64,000 nt of DNA from Dermatobacter hominis (GCF_020715685.1 NZ_CP085840.1:2790001-2854000); one strand, 5' to 3'. Counted from the first letter of the stretch, positions 53,897 through 62,777 are shown. The notes: generated by a model from the sequence alone, not told the origin. A program made the numbers and translations.

Positions 53897-55116
53897 TGTT
53901 CGAGCAGTTCTTCGAGGCGCTGGGCAGCGTCCTCAACTTCTTCTACACGTTGATCCCCAATTACGGGATCTCGATCATGCTCCTCACCGTCCTGGTGATG
54001 GTGCTGATCACGCCGCTGACCGTGAAGAGCACGCGGTCGATGCTCCAGATGCAGCGGCTCCAGCCCGAGATGAAGCGGCTGCAGGCCAAGTACAAGGACG
54101 ACCGCGAGCAGCTCAACGCCGAGCTGATGAAGTTCTACCGGGAGAACAAGATCAACCCGCTCGGCGGCTGCCTTCCGCTGCTGGCGCAGATGCCGGTCTT
54201 CATCATCATGTACCAGCTGCTCCGGGGCCTCACGACCCGTCAGGGCGGTATGGGCTCGGGCATCGGCCACATCGCCGGACAGGTCCAGCAGGGCGTCGAG
54301 CTCACGCCCTGGATCTTCACCGACCAGTACTTCCGGCCCGAGCACCTGAACCACTCGTCGGACCTCTACCAGTCGCTGTCGAGCACCAACACGATGAACT
54401 TCTTCGGGATGGACCTCGCGGTCTCCGCCGCCCAGGCCCTGAAGCTCGGGTTGCTGATCGCCGTGCCCTACCTGCTGCTGCTCCTCGTCATCCTGGTGAC
54501 CGGCGTGTACCAGAACCGCCAGCTGCAGGCCCGGAACACCAACACGGCGGTCAACCCGCAGCAGCAGATGCTGATGCGGATCATGCCGTTCTTCCTCCCC
54601 GTGTTCTCCTTCGGGTTCCCGTCGGGCCTGGCGCTCTACTGGGCGACCCAGAACCTCTGCCGGATCGGGACCAACGCGTACATCACGCGCAGCGTGTACC
54701 GGAAGGAGCACGAGAAGGCCCCGATCGAGACCACCGCCAAGGAGAAGGTCGGGAAGGGCAAGGGCGGCGCGGACGAGGACGACGGGTCCTCGGGCGTCGG
54801 GAAGGGCGGATCCGCGAAGAGCTCCGGCAAGGGGGCGGGCGGCAAGGGCACCGCGGCGATCGGCAAGGGCGCCGGCGCGAAGCGCGCCAACGGCAACGGC
54901 AAGGCCGACGACGACGCCTCGCGCCGCGAGGGCAGTTCGGTGAGGAGCCAGAAGGCCAGGGAGAACGCCTCGGCCTCCGGCGTGACGGGCAAGCGCTCGG
55001 GCTCCGGCGGCAAGCGGACGGTGAACCCGCGCCGCTCCGGCCAGCCGCGCGGCCGGAGCGGAACGGGCACGGACAGCGGCAACGGACGAGCCGGCGACGG
55101 CGACGAGAAGGAGTGA
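53896..55116 (+). CDS. yidC: membrane protein insertase YidC
   Basis: 406 residues. It lacks the large periplasmic P1 domain, as in Gram-positives. FYTLIPNYGISIMLLTVLVMVLITPLTVKSTRSMLQMQRLQPEMKRLQAKY contains the first core helix and the cytoplasmic coiled region with the conserved Arg. NPLGGCLPLLAQMPVFIIMYQLLRG is the family signature, and helices LLIAVPYLLLLLVILVTGVY and IMPFFLPVFSFGFPSGLALYWATQN follow. A basic Gly/Lys/Arg/Ser-rich tail of about 130 residues is unusually long and may bind ribosomes. GGGAGGC precedes ATG 53896. Confidence 0.96.
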   Translation: MFEQFFEALGSVLNFFYTLIPNYGISIMLLTVLVMVLITPLTVKSTRSMLQMQRLQPEMKRLQAKYKDDREQLNAELMKFYRENKINPLGGCLPLLAQMPVFIIMYQLLRGLTTRQGGMGSGIGHIAGQVQQGVELTPWIFTDQYFRPEHLNHSSDLYQSLSSTNTMNFFGMDLAVSAAQALKLGLLIAVPYLLLLLVILVTGVYQNRQLQARNTNTAVNPQQQMLMRIMPFFLPVFSFGFPSGLALYWATQNLCRIGTNAYITRSVYRKEHEKAPIETTAKEKVGKGKGGADEDDGSSGVGKGGSAKSSGKGAGGKGTAAIGKGAGAKRANGNGKADDDASRREGSSVRSQKARENASASGVTGKRSGSGGKRTVNPRRSGQPRGRSGTGTDSGNGRAGDGDEKE

Positions 55117-56060
55117 GTGCCACCGTGGAGTGGGTCGAGACAACCGGCAAGACCGTCGAGGAGGCCAAGGAGGCCGCCCTGGATCGCCTTGGCGTCGACG
55201 AGCAGGACGCAGAGTTCGAGGTGATCGAGGAGCCCCGTTCGGGGCTGTTCGGTCGCACCCGCGGCGTCGGCAGGGTGCGAGCCCGGGTCGTGCCGCGTGC
55301 GCCGCGGCCGAAGCCCGAGCGCCGCAAGCGCTCGCGGTCCGGCGGACGGTCGGGCGGTGCCGAGGAGACCAGGGACGAGAGCGGCAGCGGCGGCCAGGGC
55401 GGCCGGTCGCGGCAGCGCAACCGCAGCGGCGGCCGGAACGGCCAGGGCGACGGACGCGGGAAGGCCGACGACGGCCGGAACCGCGCGGACGCCGAGGAAC
55501 GCACCGACGCCGGTGCCGACAAGGACGCAGCCCCGACCAGCGGTGGCGGCGGCAGGGAGCGGAACCGCAGCGCGGCGCCGCAGAAGGAGCGTGAGGTCAT
55601 GGACGAGGCAGCGCAGTGCGAGGCGGTCACCACCTTCCTCGACGGACTGGGCCAGGCCTTCGGTCTCGAGGTCACGAGCACGGCCACCATCGAAGGTGAC
55701 GTGCTCCGAGCCTCGATCGAGGGCAGCGAGGTCGGCCTGTTCATCGGCCCGAACCTCGGCACGCTGGAGGCGATCCAGGAGATCGCCCGCAACGTGCTCC
55801 AGCGCCACGCCGACGGGCGCGAGCACGCCAAGGTCGTGCTGGACGTCTCCGGAGTGCGCGAGCTGCGACGCACCAAGCTGGCTGCGTTCGTCACCGAGGC
55901 GGCGCAGCAGGTGAAGGACGACGGCGTCGAGCTCGCCTTCGAGGTCATGTCGAGCCCCGACCGCAAGGTCGTCCACGACACCGTCGCCGAGATCGAGGGC
56001 GTGGAGTCGACGTCGATCGGCGAGGACCCCCGGCGCCGGGTGGTGCTCAAGCCGGCCTGA
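55113..56060 (+). CDS. jag: Jag/KhpB RNA-binding protein
   Basis: 315 residues. Jag-N domain (WVETTGKTVEEAKEAALDRLGV), a long charged disordered linker (65-160, Arg/Gly/Asp rich), a KH domain (GLFIGPNLGTLEAIQEIARNVL) and R3H (FVTEAAQQVKDDG, then SSPDRKVVHDTVAEIEGVESTSIGEDPRRRVVL with the R-x-x-x-H motif). It binds RNA and affects cell division. GTG 55113 overlaps the yidC stop by 4 bases; GTG 55125 with AAGGAG upstream is an alternative. Confidence 0.93.
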   Translation: MSATVEWVETTGKTVEEAKEAALDRLGVDEQDAEFEVIEEPRSGLFGRTRGVGRVRARVVPRAPRPKPERRKRSRSGGRSGGAEETRDESGSGGQGGRSRQRNRSGGRNGQGDGRGKADDGRNRADAEERTDAGADKDAAPTSGGGGRERNRSAAPQKEREVMDEAAQCEAVTTFLDGLGQAFGLEVTSTATIEGDVLRASIEGSEVGLFIGPNLGTLEAIQEIARNVLQRHADGREHAKVVLDVSGVRELRRTKLAAFVTEAAQQVKDDGVELAFEVMSSPDRKVVHDTVAEIEGVESTSIGEDPRRRVVLKPA

Positions 56061-56080
56061 GCCGGCGGGGAGCAGCTCCC

Positions 56081-56806
56081 ATGGCGGACGAGGTTCACGC
56101 CGCAGGACGCGATGACGGGCACCCCTCGAGGGTGCCCGTCCCGCGTCCGGGTCCGGGTGAGACCGTGCCGGCCGGCGCGCTCCGGGACGTGCTCCTGCGC
56201 TCGCGCGAGCTCGGCTTCCTCGGCCCGGGCGAGATCGAGGTCCACGTGCGGAACGCGGACGCGTTCCTGACCGCGCTCCCTGGCCGTCGGCCGGCCGGGC
56301 CCGCAGTCGAGGCCGCCCAGCTGCTCGACCTCGGTTCCGGCGGTGGGGTCCCCGGACTGGCCCTCGCCGCCGAGCGCGACGATCTCCGGGTCGTGCTGCT
56401 CGACGCCGCCCAGCGCCGCACCGAGTTCCTCGAGTGGGCGGTCGGTGAGCTCGGCATCGCGGATCGGGCGTCCGTCGTCCGGGGCCGGGCGGAGGAGCTC
56501 GCCCACGAGCCGGACCTCCGCGGTCGCTTCGACGTCGTGACCGCCCGGTCGTTCGGTCCCCCCGCCGTGACGGCGGAGTGCGCGGTCGGCTTCCTCGCAG
56601 GGCCGGGCTCCGTGCTCCTGGTCAGCGAGCCGCCCGGCGGTGATCCGGACCGCTGGCCTGCCGGTCCACTCGCAGAGATCGGGCTCCGACCGGGCGCGAC
56701 CTGGGAGGGCGTCGGCGCCACGGTGCGCGCGCTCGAGGTGGTCGCAGGCTGCCCGGACCGGCTCCCCCGCCGGGTCGGGCTGCCCGCCCGGCGCCCGTTG
56801 TTCTAG
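56081..56806 (+). CDS. rsmG: 16S rRNA (guanine-N7) methyltransferase
   Basis: 241 residues. The SAM motif QLLDLGSGGGVPGLALA and the later DVVTARSFGPPAVTAECAVGFLAGPGSVLLVSEP match RsmG (GidB). It methylates G527 of 16S rRNA; loss gives low-level streptomycin resistance in other bacteria. ATG 56081 is preceded by GGGAGC. It is the last gene of the rpmH cluster. Confidence 0.93.
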   Translation: MADEVHAAGRDDGHPSRVPVPRPGPGETVPAGALRDVLLRSRELGFLGPGEIEVHVRNADAFLTALPGRRPAGPAVEAAQLLDLGSGGGVPGLALAAERDDLRVVLLDAAQRRTEFLEWAVGELGIADRASVVRGRAEELAHEPDLRGRFDVVTARSFGPPAVTAECAVGFLAGPGSVLLVSEPPGGDPDRWPAGPLAEIGLRPGATWEGVGATVRALEVVAGCPDRLPRRVGLPARRPLF

Positions 56807-56880
56807 CGAGCTCCCTCCCTCCCTCCAGCTGGGCGCCCGCCCGCCCTGCTGATCAGCCGGGTCGCTCCCGCGACTCCCCA

Positions 56881-57000
56881 GCCCGCCTTCGCGTTCCTCT
56901 CCTTCTCCCGGGTTCTCCCTCCCTGCTCACTCTCCTGCGTTCTCTCCTCTCTCCGCTCTCTCTCTACTCTGCGCCGGGCTCTCTCATCTCCGCTCCGGCC
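56881..57000 (+). other. 120-base pyrimidine-rich tract
   Basis: Only 22 purines in 120 bases, with runs such as TCTCTCCTCTCTCC. The longest low-purine stretches can form triplex or structured single strands. It is next to parS-like sites. No similar tract is seen elsewhere in the window. Confidence 0.7.
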
Positions 57001-57016
57001 CGCTGTCCGCTGGGAA

Positions 57017-57030
57017 GTTCCACGTGGAAC
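57017..57030. promoter_or_regulatory. parS-like site 1
   Basis: GTTCCACGTGGAAC, a perfect 14-base palindrome sharing the CACGTG core and GTT/AAC ends of the bacterial parS consensus (TGTTTCACGTGAAACA). ParB loading site by position and form. Confidence 0.75.
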
Positions 57031-57062
57031 GACGGGCCGAGGCCTGCCGACCGCCATCGAGG

Positions 57063-57076
57063 GTTCCACGTGGAAC
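57063..57076. promoter_or_regulatory. parS-like site 2
   Basis: A second perfect GTTCCACGTGGAAC, 46 bases from the first. Confidence 0.75.
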
Positions 57077-57120
57077 GACCGACCCAGATCCGGCGAGGCG
57101 GCGATCCCGGCCCCGTTGAG

Positions 57121-57133
57121 GTTCCACTGGAAC
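57121..57133. other. shortened third parS-like copy
   Basis: GTTCCACTGGAAC differs from the two perfect sites by loss of the G in CACGTG, shifting the half-sites by one base. ParB is not expected to bind well. Confidence 0.55.
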
Positions 57134-57306
57134 GCACGGCAGAGGCGGCCACTGCCCGAGGGTGCTTGACCCCGGCTCCTCCGGGCGGGGAGGATGGGGC
57201 CGCACCGCGCCGGCGGTGCATCGTCGACCCGGGTGGACCCTGCGCTCGCGGGGTGCGTCCTGCAGGTCCGGAGCCTGCGGACGAGAAACCCTCACTGGGA
57301 GCTTGG

Positions 57307-58425
57307 ATGTCTGACCTTCCACCCGACACGGGTGCGAACGACGGGTCTGTCGCGCTGGGCGCGCAGGAGCCGTCGGACGGTGATCCGATCGGCGTCACCG
57401 GGCCCACCGTCGTCCCCGGGGCCGAAGGAGTCGAGGAGCCGGCGGACGGTCCTGGCGACCGTTCGGTCGCCGGCGGCGACGAGCCGGCCACCGGGCCCAT
57501 CGTCGACCTGTCCGACTCCGTGTCACCGGCGGCGGCGGTGGACGCCCCGAGCGATCGGCCCTCCGGCGACGGCGCGGAGCCGGGCACGCAGCGAGTCCCG
57601 GACCTGAGCGAGGCCGGCTCGCCCGAGGTCGCCTCAGGTCCGTCGGGCGTCTCGGGGCGGCCGCTCCCGAGGGTGATCGCCATCGCCAACCAGAAGGGTG
57701 GCGTGGGCAAGACCACCACGACCGTGAACATGGGTGCCGCGCTGGCCGAGCTGGACCATCGCACGCTCGTGATCGACCTGGACCCCCAGGGGAACGCGAC
57801 CACCGGCCTCGGCATCAACTACCGGACCCTCGACCACACGATGTACGACGTGCTGCTGCACGACGTCCCGCTCGAGGACTGCATCGAGCCGACCGAGGTG
57901 CGCAACCTCTTCGTCGCACCCGCCAGCCTGGACCTGGCCGGCGCCGAGATCGAGCTCGTCCCCGCCTTCAGCCGGGAGGGCCGGCTGAAGCGGGCGATCG
58001 CGGAGATCATCGACGACTACGACTTCATCCTGATCGACTGCCCGCCCTCGCTCGGGCTGTTGACGGTGAACGGACTGGTCGCCGCGACCGAGGTGATGGT
58101 CCCGATCCAGTGCGAGTACTACGCGCTGGAGGGCCTCGCCCAGCTGACGCGGAACGTCGACCTGGTGCGGACGAACCTGAACCCCGAGCTCGAGATCAGT
58201 GGGATCGTGCTCGTGATGTACGACAGCCGGACGCGGCTGGCGGAGCAGGTCGTGACCGAGGTTCGCGCCCACTTCGGACCGAAGGTGTGTCGGAACATGA
58301 TCCCGCGCAACATCCGGTTGTCGGAGGCACCGTCCTTCGGCCAACCCATCACCACGTTCGATCCGAGCTCCAGAGGGGCGGTCGCCTACCGGGAGCTGGC
58401 GCGGGAGGTCAGCGGTGGCTCGTAA
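57307..58425 (+). CDS. parA: chromosome partitioning ATPase ParA
   Basis: 372 residues. A disordered acidic N-terminus of about 120 residues precedes the deviant Walker A IANQKGGVGKTTTTVNMGAALA, then DLDPQGNATTGLG, DFILIDCPPSLGLLTVNGL and GPKVCRNMIPRNIRLSEAPSFG. It moves ParB-parS complexes on the nucleoid. ATG 57307 has GGGAG 5 bases upstream; the frame extends to 57070 but that part crosses the shortened parS copy. It overlaps parB by 11 bases. Confidence 0.96.
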   Translation: MSDLPPDTGANDGSVALGAQEPSDGDPIGVTGPTVVPGAEGVEEPADGPGDRSVAGGDEPATGPIVDLSDSVSPAAAVDAPSDRPSGDGAEPGTQRVPDLSEAGSPEVASGPSGVSGRPLPRVIAIANQKGGVGKTTTTVNMGAALAELDHRTLVIDLDPQGNATTGLGINYRTLDHTMYDVLLHDVPLEDCIEPTEVRNLFVAPASLDLAGAEIELVPAFSREGRLKRAIAEIIDDYDFILIDCPPSLGLLTVNGLVAATEVMVPIQCEYYALEGLAQLTRNVDLVRTNLNPELEISGIVLVMYDSRTRLAEQVVTEVRAHFGPKVCRNMIPRNIRLSEAPSFGQPITTFDPSSRGAVAYRELAREVSGGS

Positions 58426-59338
58426 GGGAGGCCTCGGACGGGGCCTGACGTCGCTGATCCCGGCCGGAGCCGGGGAGGACACCGACACGGTGACCTCCGC
58501 CGGCCTGACCGAGGTGCCGGTCGAGTCGATCCGGCCGAACCCGATGCAGCCGCGCCGGTCCTTCGACGAGGAGTCGCTCGAAGGGCTGTCCGACAGCATC
58601 AAGGAGCTGGGCGTCCTGCAGCCGGTCCTGGTCCGCGAACTCGACGACGGCTACGAGCTGATCGCGGGGGAGCGCCGCCTGCGGGCGGCGAAGCGCGCCG
58701 GGCTCCGATCCGTCCCGGTGGTCGTGCGGACCGCCGACGACGTGTCGTCGCTCGAGCAGGCCCTGGTCGAGAACCTGCACCGGCAGGACCTCAACCCGCT
58801 CGAGGAGGCCGCGGCCTACCAGCAGCTGATCGAGGACTTCTCGTACACCCAGGAGCAGGTCGCCCAGCGCGTCGGGCGGAGCCGGTCGGCCGTCACCAAC
58901 CTGCTGCGGCTGTTCCAGCTCCCTCCCGGGGTCCAGCGGCTGGTCGGCGAGCAGCTGATCAGCGCCGGTCACGCGAAGGCGCTGCTCGGCCACCCGGACC
59001 GCGCCTACCAGGAAGCGCTGGCAAAGCGGACCGTCGCCGAGGCGCTGAGCGTCCGCGACGTCGAGCAGCTGGTGCGCGAGCGGCTCGAGCTCGAGGCCGG
59101 TCTCGACGCCGAACCCGACGTCGACACCGCCGACGACGGGTCGGGACCGGCCGGCGGCTCGCCCGGTCCGAGTCCGGCACCGCTGCGACCGCCCGGGCTG
59201 CTGGAGCTCGAAGAGCTGCTCGCCGACCACCTCGACACGAGGGTGTCGATCACGATGACCGCCAAGCGCGGGAAGGTGCTGGTCGAGTTCGCGAACCTCG
59301 AGGACCTCGAGCGCATCTACCGCCGCATCATCGGCTGA
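58415..59338 (+). CDS. parB: chromosome partitioning protein ParB
   Basis: 307 residues. The CTPase/parS domain shows ESIRPNPMQPRRSFDEESLEGLSDSIKELGVLQPVLVR, GERRLRAAK (CTP-binding) and LVENLHRQDLNPLEEAAAYQ. The HTH is TQEQVAQRVGRSRSAVTNLLRLFQLP. The C-terminal dimerisation domain ends LEDLERIYRRIIG. GTG 58415 has GGGAGG upstream and starts inside parA, giving coupling. Confidence 0.96.
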   Translation: MARKGGLGRGLTSLIPAGAGEDTDTVTSAGLTEVPVESIRPNPMQPRRSFDEESLEGLSDSIKELGVLQPVLVRELDDGYELIAGERRLRAAKRAGLRSVPVVVRTADDVSSLEQALVENLHRQDLNPLEEAAAYQQLIEDFSYTQEQVAQRVGRSRSAVTNLLRLFQLPPGVQRLVGEQLISAGHAKALLGHPDRAYQEALAKRTVAEALSVRDVEQLVRERLELEAGLDAEPDVDTADDGSGPAGGSPGPSPAPLRPPGLLELEELLADHLDTRVSITMTAKRGKVLVEFANLEDLERIYRRIIG

Positions 59339-59449
59339 GCGTCCCGACAGGCGCGCGGTCGATCCCGTCCGGCCCTCGGGGCCGATCTGGTCGTGCCGCT
59401 GGGTGAAGGGCTGATCCCCTCGACCACCCTCCACCACAGGTCGAGCACG

Positions 59450-59458
59450 TTGTCCACA
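59450..59458 (+). other. perfect DnaA box after parB
   Basis: TTGTCCACA in the 209-base convergent gap between parB and cwlM, matching the actinobacterial DnaA box. A single site; function unknown. Confidence 0.4.
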
Positions 59459-59547
59459 GCCTGGGCACAAGTCTGGGGAAAGGGCAACCTGAGGTGCAGG
59501 TTCTCGAAGGAGGGGTCGACCTCAGCCGCCGGTCGAGGTCGAGGCGG

Positions 59548-60612
59548 TCACGCGGGTGGGATCGGGCCGGCGCGACGCTCACCGGCGGCCGGCGCCGCTC
59601 CTGCGGCGTGCTCCGGCAGCTCGGGAGCGGGGTCGGTCGCCCACGCCTCGAGCGCACGCTGCAGCGATGCGATCACCAGGTCGCGGCTCTCGTGCACGGC
59701 CGCACGGTCGCCGAGCTGCACCAGGACCGCCGTCGCCCGCGTCTCGCGGAGGATGGGCAGGCGCATCCCGGTCACCGCACCGATGTCCCACCCGGGGGTC
59801 GCCGGGAGCTCCTTGACCACCAGCTCGGCGAGGTGACGCCCTCCGGCCGAGGCGAAGCCGGTGACCTCGAAGTAGCTGGCCTCGACGACGGTGCCCTCGG
59901 CCAGGGTGAGGCCGAGGTAGACGTCGGCGTCGAACTCGTTGGCGCCCGCCGCCTGGTCGGACCACTCGCCCTCGAGCAGCACGGTGGCCACGCCGACGTC
60001 CTGGAGCGAGGCAGCCAGCCGCACGGCGATCGGGTGCAGCGACTCGTCGGCGCCCACCGCCACCCGGAGGGCCTTGAGCTGGCGCAGCGAGCGGCGGAGG
60101 CGATCTCGTTCGCGGACGGCGGTCACCGTGGCCCGGCCACCCCGGCCCTCGAGCCGCATGAGCGCCTCGACGGTGTCGGGACCGCACACCTCGTCGGTGA
60201 TCAGGCCGGCGTTGCGCTGGAAGTCGCCGACCGCGGCGCGGGTCGCCGGACCGAAGATGCCGTCGACGCGCCCGGCGTCGAAGCCGAGGGCCCCGAGGCG
60301 GAGCTGGAGCTCGGCCACGTCGTTGCCGCGCATCATCGGGGAGCGCAGGCACACGAGCCGATCGCCGAGCCGGAACTCCGACTCGACGAGCGCCGCCCAG
60401 GTCGAGGCGTCGCAGACCCCGTCGCTGCGGAGCCCGGCCTGCTGCTGGAACCCCTCGACGGCGCGGGCCGTGCCGTCACCGAACTCCCCGACCGGATCGC
60501 CGGGTTCGTGGCCCGACGCCGCCAGCCGTCGCTGGAGGTCGGCGACGGCCGGGCCGGAGGCGCCGGGTCGCAGGGGGAGTGCGGAGAGGGTGATGGTGGC
60601 TCCCGGGGTCAC
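59548..60612 (-). CDS. cwlM: CwlM-like protein with degenerate amidase domain
   Basis: 354 residues. Two peptidoglycan-binding repeats (PAVADLQRRLAASGHEPGDPVGEFGDGTARAVEGFQQQAG and DVAELQLRLGALGFDAGRVDGIFGPATRAAVGDFQRNAG) precede an amidase_3-shaped domain (170-320). The zinc motif DPGHGG, the second Glu/His ligands and the usual catalytic Glu (E-x-G-F) are not found; the last is LVQLGD with Gln299. It has no signal peptide, so cytoplasmic, as for mycobacterial CwlM, which regulates MurA. The trxB-trxA-cwlM order also matches mycobacteria. GTG start; convergent with parB. Confidence 0.88.
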   Translation of the reverse strand: MTPGATITLSALPLRPGASGPAVADLQRRLAASGHEPGDPVGEFGDGTARAVEGFQQQAGLRSDGVCDASTWAALVESEFRLGDRLVCLRSPMMRGNDVAELQLRLGALGFDAGRVDGIFGPATRAAVGDFQRNAGLITDEVCGPDTVEALMRLEGRGGRATVTAVRERDRLRRSLRQLKALRVAVGADESLHPIAVRLAASLQDVGVATVLLEGEWSDQAAGANEFDADVYLGLTLAEGTVVEASYFEVTGFASAGGRHLAELVVKELPATPGWDIGAVTGMRLPILRETRATAVLVQLGDRAAVHESRDLVIASLQRALEAWATDPAPELPEHAAGAAPAAGERRAGPIPPA

Positions 60613-60715
60613 GTCCGGCCGTTCGGCTCGGACGGAGCGATGCTAGTGCCCCGGGTTGACGGCCCGGCCCGGCGCGCCCGCACCGTGGCGGCGCCGGACC
60701 GCACCGCGTGCGGCC

Positions 60716-61039
60716 TCAGATGTAGGCGTTGAGGTCTTCGAGCAGCTGGGGCTTGCCGCGGGCGCCGACGAGGCGCTGGTCCTCAACCCCATCTTTGAAG
60801 ACGATCATCGTGGGGATGCTCATCACATTGAACTTCAACGCGAGGTTCGGGTTGTCGTCCACGTTGACCTTGGCGATGCGCACCTTGCCGTCGTGCTCCT
60901 GCGCGACCTCTTCCAGGATCGGGGCGATCATCTTGCAGGGACCGCACCACTCGGCCCAGAAGTCGACCAGCACCGGTTCGGTCGCGCTGCCGATCTCCTC
61001 GTCGAAGGTCGATTCGGTGAGTTGCGTGATGGAGCCCAT
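60716..61039 (-). CDS. trxA: thioredoxin
   Basis: 107 residues with the active site DFWAEWCGPCKMIAPILEE and cis-Pro MSIPTMIVFKDG. It reduces protein disulfides using TrxB. ATG 61039 has AGGAGGAG upstream. A hairpin separates it from trxB, but both are on the same strand. Confidence 0.97.
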   Translation of the reverse strand: MGSITQLTESTFDEEIGSATEPVLVDFWAEWCGPCKMIAPILEEVAQEHDGKVRIAKVNVDDNPNLALKFNVMSIPTMIVFKDGVEDQRLVGARGKPQLLEDLNAYI

Positions 61040-61178
61040 CTGGCTCTCCTCCTGGTGTGCGGCTGGCCTCGTGCTGTCGGTCGACGGTCCTGCGGGCCCG
61101 CCGTTCCCGGCGGGGATCCGGTGGGTCCGCCGATCGGGTCCACGGAGGTGCAACCGGGATCGGTGGTCCACCATTCCA

Positions 61179-61203
61179 GCACCACCTCCGCCGGCGGTGG
61201 TGC
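61179..61203 (-). terminator. hairpin between trxB and trxA
   Basis: GCACCACC (61179-61186) pairs perfectly with GGTGGTGC (61196-61203) around 9 bases, 53 bases after the trxB stop in the 216-base gap. It may terminate or attenuate read-through to trxA. Confidence 0.45.
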
Positions 61204-61255
61204 ACCGGACCGCGTGGGCGGCCCGGCGGGGGCGACCGTCGGGGCGGCGTGGAGC

Positions 61256-62218
61256 TCAGTGGCCCTGCGACTCGAGCCAGCGCTCGGCGTCGATGGCCGC
61301 CATGCAGCCCGAGCCCGCGGCCGTGATCGCCTGGCGGTACCAGTCGTCCTGGACGTCGCCGCAGGCGAAGACGCCCTCGACGGCGGTGCGCGAGGTCCCG
61401 TCCTGCGTGAGCAGGTAGCCGTTCTCCTTGAGCGGCAGCTGACCCACGAAGAGGTCCGTGTTGGGCCGGTGGCCGATCGCCACGAACACGCCGGCGGCGG
61501 GCCGGTCGACGACCTCGTCGGTGAGGACGTTGCGCAGCCGCACCGCCTCGACCCTGTCCTCGCCGATGATGTCGTCCACGACCGTGTCCCAGAGGAACGT
61601 GATCTTGTCGTTGGCGAACGCCCGGTCCTGCATGATCTTCGAGGCCCGGAGCTCCTTGCGCCGGTGCACCACGGTGACCGACTTGCCGAACCGGGTGAGG
61701 AACATGGCCTCCTCGAGCGCCGAGTCGCCGCCGCCGACCACGACGATGTCCTGGTTGCGGAAGAAGAAGCCGTCGCACGTGGCGCACGTCGAGAGCCCGT
61801 GGCCGAGCAGGCGCCGCTCGGACTCGAGACCGAGCATGAGCGCGCTGGCGCCGGTCGCGACGATCACGGTGCGGGCCAGGTAGGTGGGCTCGGCCGCGTC
61901 GGGATCGCCGACCCACACCTTGAAGGGCCGCTCGGACAGGTCGACCCTGGACACCTTGGCCGTCTGGATCTCGGCGCCGAAGCGCAGCGCCTGGTCGCGG
62001 AAGCTGCCCATCAGCTCGGGGCCCATGATCCCGTCGGGGAAGCCCGGGAAGTTCTCGACCTCGGTGGTCAGCATGAGCTGGCCGCCGGGCTGGTCGCTCG
62101 TCGAGGACGGCTCGCCCTCGATCATCAGCGGTTCGAGGTCGGCGCGGGCCGAGTAGATGGCGGCCGTCAGCCCGGCGGGGCCGGAGCCGATGATGACGAC
62201 GTTGCGCAGGTCGGGCAT
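61256..62218 (-). CDS. trxB: thioredoxin-disulfide reductase
   Basis: 320 residues. FAD motif VVIIGSGPAGLTAAIYSARADL, redox STCATCDGFFFRNQDIVVVGGGDSALEEA (CxxC and NADPH loop) and VFACGDVQDDWYRQAITAAGSGCMAAIDAERWL. It regenerates thioredoxin with NADPH. ATG 62218 has GGAG upstream. Confidence 0.97.
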   Translation of the reverse strand: MPDLRNVVIIGSGPAGLTAAIYSARADLEPLMIEGEPSSTSDQPGGQLMLTTEVENFPGFPDGIMGPELMGSFRDQALRFGAEIQTAKVSRVDLSERPFKVWVGDPDAAEPTYLARTVIVATGASALMLGLESERRLLGHGLSTCATCDGFFFRNQDIVVVGGGDSALEEAMFLTRFGKSVTVVHRRKELRASKIMQDRAFANDKITFLWDTVVDDIIGEDRVEAVRLRNVLTDEVVDRPAAGVFVAIGHRPNTDLFVGQLPLKENGYLLTQDGTSRTAVEGVFACGDVQDDWYRQAITAAGSGCMAAIDAERWLESQGH

Positions 62219-62279
62219 GGCGGGTGATCTCCGTTCGGGTTGGGCGGCCGGGGTCGCCCGGGGGGTGAGGGCAGGAGCG

Positions 62280-62663
62280 TCAGGTGGGGACGCGTCCGCG
62301 CTTCGACCACAGGACAACACCGACGAGCACGAAGATGATCCCGAAGATGAGGTAGGTCGCCCAGGCGGGCAGGAAGATGGTGAACACGCGGACCAGCCCG
62401 ACCAGGAACAGCACGACGATCGGGAGCGCCAGGATCAGCGCGACGACCGCGTAGACCATGCCCTTGGAGATCTCGAGGATCGGGCCGGTCGTGTGGGACC
62501 GGACCTTGTCGACCGAGTCGACGATGAGGTCGGTCACCTGGTCGGTCCAGTCGCCGTTGCTGGTCGCCGGTCGGGGGGCCGCGGCGTTCGCGGGCCGTCC
62601 GCCGGGCGCCGAGCCGGGTTCCGGCGCGGTGGACGGTGCGGAGGGCGCGGTCGGCTCGCTCAT
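62280..62663 (-). CDS. small two-helix membrane protein, unknown
   Basis: 127 residues. A Pro/Ala-rich disordered N-terminus (1-40) is followed by an amphipathic segment (DQVTDLIVDSVDKVRSHTTGPILEISKG) and two membrane helices (VYAVVALILALPIVVLFLVGLVRVF and TYLIFGIIFVLVGVVLWSK). It has some resemblance to phage-holin-family or DUF-type envelope proteins. It is upstream of trxB on the same strand. Function unknown. Confidence 0.7.
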   Translation of the reverse strand: MSEPTAPSAPSTAPEPGSAPGGRPANAAAPRPATSNGDWTDQVTDLIVDSVDKVRSHTTGPILEISKGMVYAVVALILALPIVVLFLVGLVRVFTIFLPAWATYLIFGIIFVLVGVVLWSKRGRVPT

Positions 62664-62777
62664 GGCGGGGAGCCTAGGGGGCAGGTCGGCGGACGGGCGA
62701 CAGGTGACGGGCCACCGCCCCGGTCCGCCGGCTCGGCGCCGCGCCGATCGGGTGGCGCAGCAGCCGGATCGGCCGGT

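Larger units (their letters stand above)
56807..57306. other. rsmG-parA intergenic region: pyrimidine tract and parS-like sites
   Basis: 500 bases without a gene. 56881-57000 is 82% pyrimidine on the + strand (98 of 120 counted). Two perfect GTTCCACGTGGAAC palindromes and one shortened copy follow. The last 170 bases up to parA hold no clear signal. Confidence 0.7.

Noticed and set aside
61040-61174. N-terminal extension of thioredoxin to GTG/ATG at 61174
   Set aside because: The 45 added residues have no similarity, and AGGAGGAG with ATG 61039 marks the ordinary start.
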